A stretch of DNA of 64,000 nt from JBOEGW01 sp050633625 (GTDB lineage Bacteria > Pseudomonadota > Alphaproteobacteria > Rhodobacterales > Rhodobacteraceae). Location of the stretch: assembly GCA_050633625.1 (NCBI GenBank), contig JBOEGW010000001.1:186001-250000 (forward strand), written 5' to 3'. Each line of letters opens with the position of its first letter. Position 1 is the stretch's first letter. This document shows, piece after piece, positions 1 through 6,856 of this stretch. Position numbers and translations under genes: made by a program. The notes below the pieces were generated by a model, which did not search any database, was not told where the DNA came from, and saw nothing but the letters and a program-made list of their open reading frames with translations.

Positions 1-516
1 CCCGGAAAAGCTCGCTTGGCCAACAGTCGGGATTTCAACCCCGTCAAGACGCTCATATTTAAACCCGCCGTAGCCGTAAGGAATATAAGCGTCCGTCCGT
101 ACGATGACCACATTGCCCTGCCCGGAAGGGCTCTCGATGCGGACCGCCTTATATGGGAACTGGGCAATCGGCGCGCCGGTAACATCGTCGAAATAGGTCA
201 CTTGGCTTTCATAAACGGGCACCCCTTCGAGCGTTGGGGTCACATTGTCGCGCCGGTACACGTTGTTGCCGTCAAACCCAAGGTTATCCACAGTGAATGT
301 GTCATTCGCGGCATTGTAAGTGATGGGATTGGCAAATCCGTTGCCGTTGTCGCCTTCCGTCTCGTAGCGTTCAATGGGCCTTCTGGCTGTGGGGTTTTCT
401 GTCCCTGAGGGAAGATCCAAATCCGCGGTGATATCGCCTTGATCATCAATCGGGTTCACCCCATCACAGGCGGTCAGCGCAAAGGCGAAGGAAAGGACGG
501 CGGAAAATCTAATCAT
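1..516 (-). CDS. Hypothetical lipoprotein (3' part outside window)
   Basis: The gene runs off the left edge; 172 codons are visible from an ATG at 516. The N-terminus is a short lipoprotein signal: a hydrophobic stretch followed by LTAC, so Cys17 is the predicted lipidated residue and the protein should be anchored in a membrane facing the periplasm. The mature part begins with an acidic, Asn/Gly-rich linker and continues with a beta-looking, Tyr/Val-rich region. I do not recognise the family. It is divergent from thyX, with about 190 bases between the two starts. The lipobox is seen directly; the rest is inference. Confidence 0.72.
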   Translation of the reverse strand, partial: MIRFSAVLSFAFALTACDGVNPIDDQGDITADLDLPSGTENPTARRPIERYETEGDNGNGFANPITYNAANDTFTVDNLGFDGNNVYRRDNVTPTLEGVPVYESQVTYFDDVTGAPIAQFPYKAVRIESPSGQGNVVIVRTDAYIPYGYGGFKYERLDGVEIPTVGQASFSG

Positions 517-707
517 ACTGCTTCAATGCCCGAGAATTTGTTTTCGGCAATCAACGCATCCGCATAGGGGAAAGTCAAGGTTTTGGCGGGGTCTGCGGGC
601 AATTTGGAGCGCAGTGTTGTCTATGGCACCCCGGCATATGGCAGTTGGGTCGCGGGCCTTGTCTAGATATAGTGCAGCCCAAGCCACAATCACAAAGAGA
701 TTCGCAT

Positions 708-1628
708 ATGTCCACGAGCAGCCCCATCAGCCCAGAGCAACAAGCCGAAATCGACGCGCTGCGCGCAACACCCCAGCCAAGCTTGCGCGCCGTCAGCCCC
801 GGCATGGAGGCGCATCTCTATAAAGCGCAGCCGGTGTTGGATCATGGCTTCGTGCGGGTGATTGACTATATGGGCGATGATGCCGCGATTTGTCAGGCCG
901 CTCGGGTGAGCTACGGCAAGGGCACCAAATCGGTGCAAAATGACGAAGGGCTGATCCGCTACTTGATGCGCCACTGGCATTCGACACCGTTTGAAATGTG
1001 CGAAATCAAGCTGCATGTGAAGCTCCCGGTGTTTGTCGCGCGCCAATGGATCCGCCATCGCACGGCCAATGTGAATGAATATTCGGCGCGGTATTCGATC
1101 CTTGATCGCGAGTTTTATATTCCCGCGCCCGACTACCTCGCCGCGCAATCGGTGGTGAATAACCAAGGGCGCGGCGCGCTGCTTGAGGGGGCCGAGGCGG
1201 CGAAAGTTTTGGAAATTCTGAAAGCCGACAGCAACCGCGCCTATGACAACTATGAAGCGATGATTTCACAAGACGGCCAAGAAGGGCTGGCGCGCGAACT
1301 CGCCCGGATGAACTTGCCGGCCAATGTCTATACACAATGGTACTGGAAGGTCGATCTGCACAACCTGTTCCACTTCCTGCGCCTGCGCGCCGACGCCCAC
1401 GCCCAATACGAAATCCGCGTCTACGCCGATGCGATCTGTGAAATGGTGAAAGACTGGGTGCCAGCGGCGTATAAAGCCTTTGAGGACTACCGTTTGGGCG
1501 CGGTTTCCATGTCCGCGCAAATGGTCGATTGCGTGCGCCGGATTGCCGCCGGAGAGGCCGTGACTCAGGAAACCTCAGGCATGAGCGCGCGCGAATGGCG
1601 GGAATTTGAAGAGGTGATTAAGGGGTAG
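708..1628 (+). CDS. thyX: Flavin-dependent thymidylate synthase ThyX
   Basis: ThyX makes dTMP from dUMP with methylene-tetrahydrofolate, FAD and NADPH in the cytoplasm. The family signature RHRX7S is complete at residues 116-126 (R116, H117, R118, S126). At 306 residues the protein has the length usual in Rhodobacteraceae, with an N-terminal extension of about 35 residues before the core. The ATG at 708 is chosen because a purine-rich AAAGAGA lies about eight bases upstream; an in-frame upstream start at 645 would add 21 unlikely residues. An unrelated low-GC ORF starts six bases after its stop. Confidence 0.97.
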   Translation: MSTSSPISPEQQAEIDALRATPQPSLRAVSPGMEAHLYKAQPVLDHGFVRVIDYMGDDAAICQAARVSYGKGTKSVQNDEGLIRYLMRHWHSTPFEMCEIKLHVKLPVFVARQWIRHRTANVNEYSARYSILDREFYIPAPDYLAAQSVVNNQGRGALLEGAEAAKVLEILKADSNRAYDNYEAMISQDGQEGLARELARMNLPANVYTQWYWKVDLHNLFHFLRLRADAHAQYEIRVYADAICEMVKDWVPAAYKAFEDYRLGAVSMSAQMVDCVRRIAAGEAVTQETSGMSAREWREFEEVIKG

Positions 1629-1633
1629 GTTAA

Positions 1634-2080
1634 ATGGACGTTCTAAGTACTCGAGAGGTCATTAGAGCGACAACATATTACAACCCGACAATTTATGGTT
1701 CGGGAAATGGTAAGAAGAACCGCGAAAATATTACCAAAAACATTGAGCAATATGCTGCAAGAAAGGGAGGTTACTGGAACTACGATGGGTTGTTCGATTT
1801 GGTTCGCTCCGTACTTTCCGGTCTTTCGGCTGAGCTCGCCCGCAGCCAGCTAAACTCGCTTTCGGGTCCTGGGGAAGCGAAGGCAAAGACCATTCTTTTT
1901 GATTTCCTTGAAAAGGAAATTGGTCTCTCCAAAAATATCGCGGTTGAGCCAGAAGTTTGGCGGAACACTCTTCCAAACGGCAAGACTACTCAATGTCGAG
2001 CAGATTTCGCGTACCGTGAAAAGCAGAGCAATGACGTGATTTTCGTGTTCAGTTATCCAAATATGGAGCCGCCGCTTTGA
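1634..2080 (+). CDS. Hypothetical protein, probably the front part of an interrupted gene
   Basis: A 148-residue ORF beginning six bases after the thyX stop, with AAGGGG upstream of its ATG. The base composition is clearly lower in GC than its neighbours and the codon choice differs, which suggests acquired DNA. The product is a soluble, Lys/Asn-rich protein with no signal or membrane segment; I recognise no domain. It ends at a TGA, after which the same frame stays open for another 77 codons (see the next entry), so the stop may be a nonsense mutation rather than the natural end. Real coding is likely; whether it is functional is not clear. Confidence 0.5.
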   Translation: MDVLSTREVIRATTYYNPTIYGSGNGKKNRENITKNIEQYAARKGGYWNYDGLFDLVRSVLSGLSAELARSQLNSLSGPGEAKAKTILFDFLEKEIGLSKNIAVEPEVWRNTLPNGKTTQCRADFAYREKQSNDVIFVFSYPNMEPPL

Positions 2081-2314
2081 GACGAACAAAGAAAATCGTT
2101 GGTCTCATTCTTGGGGACACCACGAAAGGGGTTTGGAGATGAAAGGCGCTTTGCGCTTTTGGAGTTTCCTGGTGATGCGAAAGGTAACCGCACTCCTGTT
2201 TTCAACATATTTGACTTTTCATACGGGGAAAAGTCCGAGGATTTTATCAGTCATTTGGAGAGTTTCTCAGACTTGAAAGCGCAGAACGACTCCCGGGGCG
2301 ACCTGTTCGGGTGA
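2081..2314 (+). pseudogene. In-frame continuation of the interrupted gene
   Basis: Directly after the TGA at 2078-2080 the same reading frame continues without a stop to a TGA at 2312-2314, coding a protein-like stretch rich in Phe, Glu and Asp. Joined, the two parts would give one protein of about 226 residues. The second part has an internal ATG at 2099 but no good ribosome binding site. This looks like the rear part of a gene broken by a single nonsense codon; two separate small genes or a sequencing error are the alternatives. Confidence 0.38.
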
Positions 2315-2600
2315 AAGCAAACTCGGATGGTGTGCCGCGCCCTCCGTCGAACCTTTTGTGCGCCCATCAGGACTGGCACGCCTTCGGTGTGATCTGAGGG
2401 TCACCTTCCGATTTGTTTCTGCGAAAAACAAAAGTCAGTCAGTGGGGCGCGGCGCTTGCGAGGCGCAATCACCATTGGGGAATAGGTGTTAGGGCGCTGC
2501 GCTTGTTGGTCACAATCGCTAAGTGGAGAGGGACTCCTGTCTCGACGCATGTGTTTCGCACCTACATCTGCCAGCCATCATCGCGTCACAACACCATAAA
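2315..2600. other. Non-coding stretch before the cold-shock terminator
   Basis: No convincing gene on either strand. It sits between the interrupted low-GC gene and the terminator of the first cold-shock gene. The one plus-strand ORF that crosses it runs antisense through the csp terminator and gene and does not look like protein. No repeat or mobile-element end was recognised. Confidence 0.5.
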
Positions 2601-2631
2601 AAAAGCCCCGCCAGTTTTCACCAGCGGGGCT
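2600..2631 (-). terminator. Intrinsic terminator of the first cold-shock gene
   Basis: On the minus strand a perfect 8-bp stem, AGCCCCGC with GCGGGGCT, closes a 12-base loop and is followed by a run of seven T. It starts about 36 bases after the csp stop codon, the classic form of a Rho-independent terminator. Confidence 0.9.
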
Positions 2632-2666
2632 ATAAATTCTTTAACTGAGCCGAGGCCCGAAACGGA

Positions 2667-2873
2667 TTATACCAGTTTCAGAGCGCCTGCGGACTCGCGG
2701 CCGTCACGGCCAGCTTCGAGTTCGTACTCAACTTTTTGATCGTCAGCCAAGCCTGTGAGGCCAGCGCGCTCAACTGCAGAGATGTGCACAAACACGTCTT
2801 TGCCGCCATCGTCAGGTGCGATAAAGCCGAAGCCTTTAGTTGTGTTAAACCATTTTACGGTGCCAGTAGCCAT
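2667..2873 (-). CDS. Cold-shock domain protein (copy 1)
   Basis: A 68-residue single cold-shock domain protein that binds single-stranded RNA or DNA and acts as an RNA chaperone. RNP1 (KGFGFI) and RNP2 (VFVHI) are intact near residues 13-18 and 27-31. The start MATGTVKWFN is the family standard. A second copy at 3540-3746 on the same strand differs at only about eight positions. A strong terminator follows. The roughly 200 bases upstream of its ATG are non-coding and could hold a long 5' UTR, as is common for csp genes, though no structure was established. Confidence 0.96.
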   Translation of the reverse strand: MATGTVKWFNTTKGFGFIAPDDGGKDVFVHISAVERAGLTGLADDQKVEYELEAGRDGRESAGALKLV

Positions 2874-3082
2874 TTCCGTATCTCCTATCGTTTGCCACCC
2901 ACAGGATGCGGCGGCTTGGTAGCGCAGTCTTGGGTCTAGTACCGACTGCTAGTGATAGAAGGCGGGAAGAGTAGATCTGTCGTACGCCTACCCACATGGG
3001 CGTTGGTTGCGAAAAATGCAAGAAAAAAGATACATCCAAGCGGGAACCCGCCACGTAGTAAGACCAAACAGAAAGGGAAGTT

Positions 3083-3484
3083 ATGCAGGTTTTTGTGCTC
3101 TATATCGTCACGGTTTTGGCCTTCTTGGGGGTGGACGCTCTGATGCTTGGGGCGGTCATGCGGCCGCTGTTTGACGCGCATATCGCGGATTGGCTGCTGG
3201 AGGATGTGCGCCTTGGTCCGGCTTTGGTGTTCTATCTGTTTTATGTGGGCGGCGTGCTTTGGTTTGTGTCTCTGCCCGCGCTCAGAGCCAAGGCGCCGCG
3301 AAAGGCCCTCACGAACGGCGCGTTGTTGGGGGCCATGGCCTATGGCACCTATGAGTTCACCAATTACGCAACTCTCAAATTGTGGTCGCCGCAGATGGTC
3401 GCGGTGGACACGCTCTGGGGCGCGCTGCTGACCGGGGGGGCGGCCTGGGCCGGGGTTTGGAGCGTCGCTAAACTGAGCAAATGA
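3083..3484 (+). CDS. DUF2177 family membrane protein
   Basis: A 133-residue integral membrane protein with about four hydrophobic segments (near residues 3-25, 44-65, 78-97 and 108-128), the size and pattern of the DUF2177 family, whose role is unknown. The ATG at 3083 follows AAAGGGAAG with good spacing. It lies between the two minus-strand cold-shock genes, divergent from the first and convergent with the second. Membrane location is clear from the sequence; no substrate or partner can be inferred. Confidence 0.85.
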   Translation: MQVFVLYIVTVLAFLGVDALMLGAVMRPLFDAHIADWLLEDVRLGPALVFYLFYVGGVLWFVSLPALRAKAPRKALTNGALLGAMAYGTYEFTNYATLKLWSPQMVAVDTLWGALLTGGAAWAGVWSVAKLSK

Positions 3485-3539
3485 AGCCCGCGCGGCACAG
3501 CCTTGCCGCACGGACCTGAAGGATTGTGGGGGAGGCGGC

Positions 3540-3746
3540 CTAGAGCGGCTTTAGCTCGCCCGCGCTTTCGCGCCCGTCGCGCCCGGCAATCAGCTCGTAT
3601 TCAATTTTTTGGTTGTCCGCCAAGCCAGTCAGCCCGGCGCGCTCAACCGCCGAAATATGCACGAACACATCGCTGCCGCCCGCATCAGGCGCAATAAAGC
3701 CAAATCCTTTAGTGGTGTTGAACCATTTCACAGTTCCAGTCGCCAT
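3540..3746 (-). CDS. Cold-shock domain protein (copy 2)
   Basis: A 68-residue cold-shock protein with RNP1 KGFGFI and RNP2 VFVHI, differing from copy 1 at about eight of 68 residues (for example D22A, K25S, E53I). An in-frame extension upstream is open to 4172 but lacks csp-like sequence, and the MATGTVKWFN start at 3746 is the family start. A 6-bp hairpin without a T-run lies at 3492-3509, between this gene and the convergent DUF2177 gene. The pair looks like a local duplication; different upstream regions suggest different control. Confidence 0.96.
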   Translation of the reverse strand: MATGTVKWFNTTKGFGFIAPDAGGSDVFVHISAVERAGLTGLADNQKIEYELIAGRDGRESAGELKPL

Positions 3747-3924
3747 TTTCTCTCTCCGAGTCTTTGCGTTTTTGTGACCCGCGCGCCTCTTGCTGCGGGG
3801 TGGTGCAGCCAGTTTTCTTCTGCGGCTGCCCAACACGAGCTGTCGTCTGGAAGTTCTGTCGTACCGCGGATAGGGTGGCAAAACCGAGAAAAAAGGCAAG
3901 TAAAACGTTTGTAACGGGGGAAAT

Positions 3925-4248
3925 ATGCGGGTTTTTGGCTTAAAGAACTGCGATAAGGTGCGCGCTGCGATGAAAGATTTGGCGGCGGCTGGCCATGCGC
4001 CGGAGCTTGTGGATGTGCGCGCAACCCCGCTTTCGCCCGCCGATCTTGCGCGATTTGAGGCGGCTTTTGGCGAGGCCCTGCTCAACACCCGATCGACCAC
4101 ATGGCGCGGCTTGGACGCGGCGGCGCGGGCGCGCCCCATGGCAGACTTGTTGGCCGAATTCCCTGCGCTCATGAAGCGCCCGGTGGTTGAAAGCGGAGAA
4201 AATCTTACCCTTGGCTGGGATGCGGCGGCAAAATCCGTTTGGCTATAA
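3925..4248 (+). CDS. ArsC/Spx-family protein (YffB-like)
   Basis: A 107-residue thioredoxin-fold protein of the arsenate reductase-like family. The N-terminal active-site region reads LKNCDKV, with a single Cys9 followed by D-K rather than a second cysteine, and the family's KRPVV element is present near residues 88-92. This is the YffB-like subgroup; arsenate reduction has not been shown for that type and should not be assumed. AACGGGGG precedes the ATG. Its last 44 bases overlap antisense with the end of the DoxX gene. Confidence 0.88.
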   Translation: MRVFGLKNCDKVRAAMKDLAAAGHAPELVDVRATPLSPADLARFEAAFGEALLNTRSTTWRGLDAAARARPMADLLAEFPALMKRPVVESGENLTLGWDAAAKSVWL

Positions 4249-4735
4249 GCCGATCAAGCGAAAGCGGCCCGGCGCCTTTGAGCACAAGCGTCGTCAACAG
4301 CAGAACCCACAACAGCCGTTGATCCGCAATCAAACTGTCAGAAGCGCGATCAAACCACGCTCCGAGGTCGGCCCCGTGCCCGATCTTGTCCGTGAGCGTT
4401 TGCACAGCAACGAAACCGATCATGCCCAAGGCTGCAACCCGCGTGGCGAGGCCAAGGATGATCAGCGCAGGCAGGACAAACTCAGCGTAGCTGCCCGCCA
4501 TGATCACCAGCCAATGAAACGCACCAAAACCGGAAATGTCGTAGCCTGCGGCCTCCATCTGACGCGGAAATATCTGCGCGTAGGAATTGAAGCTGGGGGT
4601 CAAGACCCCGTCGAGTTTGGTCTTGGCGGAGGCCCAGAAATACCCCGCCAACACGGCGGCAAAGCTAAACCGGGCGAGCGTGGGCAACGCGATATCGCCA
4701 CTTGCGTTCAGGCGGGCGAGAAGGGTGCGGATCAT
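4205..4735 (-). CDS. DoxX family membrane protein of the MNIO cluster
   Basis: A 176-residue membrane protein with about four hydrophobic helices and the DoxX/DoxD family pattern. It is the last gene of a minus-strand cluster DUF2282-DUF692-DUF2063-DoxX, with a four-base overlap with the gene before it, so translation is probably coupled. DoxX proteins accompany bufferin-type clusters (sometimes called BufD), where a redox or membrane role is suspected but not proven. Its 3' end overlaps the convergent ArsC-like gene by 44 bases. Confidence 0.85.
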   Translation of the reverse strand: MIRTLLARLNASGDIALPTLARFSFAAVLAGYFWASAKTKLDGVLTPSFNSYAQIFPRQMEAAGYDISGFGAFHWLVIMAGSYAEFVLPALIILGLATRVAALGMIGFVAVQTLTDKIGHGADLGAWFDRASDSLIADQRLLWVLLLTTLVLKGAGPLSLDRLIAKRILPPHPSQG

Positions 4736-5445
4736 GTGGGAAACTCCAGTCGGTCAATGGCATTGCGGGTCAACAAAAGAGAGAGTGCGCCCGCGACATC
4801 GAGTTGCGGCGTTGCGGCTGCGATGCCAAGCGGCGCCTGTGACAGGGCCGTGATGAACTGCGCAAACGGCGCGTCAATCAAATCGCAGGTCGGGTCATAC
4901 TCCGGTCGGGTGATCAGCACGGTTTGGGCACCGCCGTGCGGCGCAGGCGCGCCCGGCTCGCTCGCAGCGCGCCAAATCTCGTGGATCGGATAAGGCGAAG
5001 ACAAGACCTGTAGGCTTGGCGCAAGATGCAGTGTCGCGGATTCAACCTTTGGAGTGTTGAGGTGTTCAGGGTCAAAAAGCGCAGTGTCGCGGGCATGATA
5101 GGACGCGCGCAACGCAAGCTCCAAGCGCGCCGTATCCGCAAGCCATGGAAGATGCGCAATTGGTGGAAAATTCTCTAAGAACTGTGGAAAATCAGTACCG
5201 TATAGGACAAGGCGCGGATCAATCGGGGGGTGCGCGCGAATGAATTCCACCGCCATCGCCTTAAAGAACTGGTCCCCGACCTGCGACAAGACCACCGGAA
5301 ACCCTGCCGCCATCGCTTCGACCAAAGACGCCGTGACATTATTGCGATAGACATTGAAACGCGCCGTCACCGGGCCGCCTTTCGGCGCCACAACATCATC
5401 GGGAATGGGTGCGTCTGGCGCAAGAAGGGCAGATGCGAAAGTCAT
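4732..5445 (-). CDS. bufC: DUF2063 protein, MNIO partner (BufC-like)
   Basis: A 237-residue soluble protein with the DUF2063 N-terminal domain, recognisable by RFNVYRNNV followed by a helical stretch (residues about 28-60), and a C-terminal half typical of HvfC/BufC proteins. In related systems this protein works with the DUF692 iron enzyme to present the precursor peptide for modification. The older name 'putative DNA-binding domain' is not supported by the genetic context. It overlaps both neighbours by four bases, as expected of one transcription unit. Confidence 0.9.
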   Translation of the reverse strand: MTFASALLAPDAPIPDDVVAPKGGPVTARFNVYRNNVTASLVEAMAAGFPVVLSQVGDQFFKAMAVEFIRAHPPIDPRLVLYGTDFPQFLENFPPIAHLPWLADTARLELALRASYHARDTALFDPEHLNTPKVESATLHLAPSLQVLSSPYPIHEIWRAASEPGAPAPHGGAQTVLITRPEYDPTCDLIDAPFAQFITALSQAPLGIAAATPQLDVAGALSLLLTRNAIDRLEFPT

Positions 5446-6293
5446 GCAGCCAGCCGCTCCAAGACCTTTGCCGCGCGCGCCGCCTCCCGCTCAAGCGTGG
5501 CCCAATCCGGCACATCATTGTCCCATTCGATCAAGGTCGGGCAGGGGCCAATCGCCGCGATCACCTCTGCGTAAAGTGACCAAACCGGGTCAACCACAGC
5601 GGCCCCGTGACTATCAATTAACAAGGGCGCACCTGTCTCGTCATGCTGCGCATCATGGCCGCCAAGATGCATCTCGCCAACCGCCTCCACCGGGAACGCG
5701 GCAAGGTAGCTGCGCGGATCAGTTTGGCCGTTGGTACAGGCGACAAACACGTTGTTTACGTCGAGCAACAGCCCGCATCCCGTGCGCGCGACGAGCGCTG
5801 CCAAAAAGTCGGTTTCTTTGAGCGTGCTGTCTTGAAAGCTGAGATAGGTCGCGGGATTTTCCAGCAACATTTGACGTCCCAAAGTTTGCTGGACCTGATC
5901 AATATGCGCTGCAATGCGCGACAAACTGGCCTCTGTATAGGGCAGGGGCAACAAGTCATTGAAATACGCGCCCCCATGCGAGGACCAAGCGAGGTGCTCA
6001 GAAAAACGCGCCGGTTTAAGCCAGTCAATCAGGTGTTTGAGCCGCGCCAAATGGGCGGTGTCCAGCGGGTCTTCGCCGCCAATCGAAAGCCCAACCCCAT
6101 GCACCGATATGGGAAAACGCGCCGCCAGCGCTTTGAGCTGCGCGATGGAGCGACCGCCCTCACTCATGTAGTTTTCCGCATGGATCTCGACCCAGCGAAC
6201 AGCACCGGGGTTCTCCATAACGGATTGAAAATGCTGCGATTTAAACCCAACGCCCGGGCCGCTCGGCAGGTGATCTAAGGCCGCGTCAAACAT
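5442..6293 (-). CDS. bufB: DUF692 multinuclear non-heme iron oxidase (BufB-like)
   Basis: A 283-residue TIM-barrel enzyme of the DUF692 (MNIO) family, which uses a cluster of iron ions to oxidise cysteines in RiPP precursor peptides. Family blocks with likely metal ligands are visible: GVGFKSQHF, IHAENYM, SVHGVGLS, SEHLAWSS, LLDVNNVFV and EMHLGGH, in the usual order. The ATG at 6293 is chosen over an upstream start because GGGAGGA lies five bases before it. It sits between the DUF2282 precursor and the DUF2063 partner. The family call is firm; the product chemistry is inferred from bufferin systems. Confidence 0.94.
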   Translation of the reverse strand: MFDAALDHLPSGPGVGFKSQHFQSVMENPGAVRWVEIHAENYMSEGGRSIAQLKALAARFPISVHGVGLSIGGEDPLDTAHLARLKHLIDWLKPARFSEHLAWSSHGGAYFNDLLPLPYTEASLSRIAAHIDQVQQTLGRQMLLENPATYLSFQDSTLKETDFLAALVARTGCGLLLDVNNVFVACTNGQTDPRSYLAAFPVEAVGEMHLGGHDAQHDETGAPLLIDSHGAAVVDPVWSLYAEVIAAIGPCPTLIEWDNDVPDWATLEREAARAAKVLERLAA

Positions 6294-6297
6294 GTCG

Positions 6298-6304
6298 TCC
6301 TCCC
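6298..6304 (-). promoter_or_regulatory. Ribosome binding site deciding the DUF692 start
   Basis: GGGAGGA on the minus strand, four bases before the ATG at 6293. It decides the start of the MNIO gene against an in-frame upstream codon at 6329. Confidence 0.7.
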
Positions 6305-6344
6305 GTAAATTGCCCCCGGATGCGCGCACCCGAGGGCAGGGTGT

Positions 6345-6659
6345 TTACATCGGGATGTCGCGTTTGAGTGGCTCAAGGGAGCCCATACGTTTCTCGCCGT
6401 CGGCGGTCATGGATGCGTCGATCACGGTGTCCGCGCAGGTGCCGGCAGGAACCAAGGTCCATGCATTGCCCTGATAGTCAACTTTTGATGTGCCCGCGCA
6501 AGTCGTGCCGGGGCCAGCCGCGCAGCCGTTTTCGCCAGCTTTGGAAACGCCATAGCATTTTTCAGTTTTGCCAGCGTGGCTTTCCGCTTGTGCGCCATGT
6601 GCGGCCAGAGCTGTTGCGATTGCGCCAGCGACGGCTGCGGTTTTCAGTACGTTGGACAT
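6345..6659 (-). CDS. bufA1: DUF2282 precursor peptide, bufferin-like (BufA1)
   Basis: A 104-residue small exported protein. Residues 1-25 form a Sec-type signal peptide ending AQA. The mature part has four cysteines, C35, C46, C54 and C75; the first sits in EKCYGVSKAGENGC, the hallmark block of the DUF2282 / bufferin 1 family. In described members an MNIO enzyme converts some cysteines into thiooxazoles and the product chelates copper, protecting the cell. The order precursor-DUF692-DUF2063-DoxX matches such clusters. A purine-rich AGGAGGAA precedes the ATG. Which cysteines are modified here cannot be read from DNA. Confidence 0.9.
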   Translation of the reverse strand: MSNVLKTAAVAGAIATALAAHGAQAESHAGKTEKCYGVSKAGENGCAAGPGTTCAGTSKVDYQGNAWTLVPAGTCADTVIDASMTADGEKRMGSLEPLKRDIPM

Positions 6660-6804
6660 GAATTCCTCCTAAGAATTGCAAATAAGGGTCGCCAAAAAGC
6701 GACTGACCAGACGCTAACGCATCACAGCGCTCACGGGCCAATCACGGGCGCGTGCACCGCGCATCTGTTAAAAATTGTAACAATCCAAACCCAAAGGTTT
6801 TATG

Positions 6805-6831
6805 CAAAAAAGGCGACGCTGTGCATCGCCT
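6805..6831 (-). terminator. Intrinsic terminator of thrS
   Basis: On the minus strand AGGCGA and TCGCCT form a stem around a nine-base loop followed by six T, 26 bases after the thrS stop. It separates thrS from the bufferin-like cluster downstream. Confidence 0.8.
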
Positions 6832-6856
6832 TTTCCGTTTGTTTTCAATGTTTTGA

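Noticed and set aside
2078..2080. TGA as a selenocysteine or programmed readthrough codon
   Set aside because: No selenocysteine insertion hairpin was seen right after the codon, the context CTT-TGA-GAC is not a known readthrough signal, and the family is unknown.
3492..3509. Hairpin between DUF2177 and the second cold-shock gene as a terminator
   Set aside because: GCGGCA/TGCCGC has only six pairs and no T-run on either strand; mentioned only in the gene entry.
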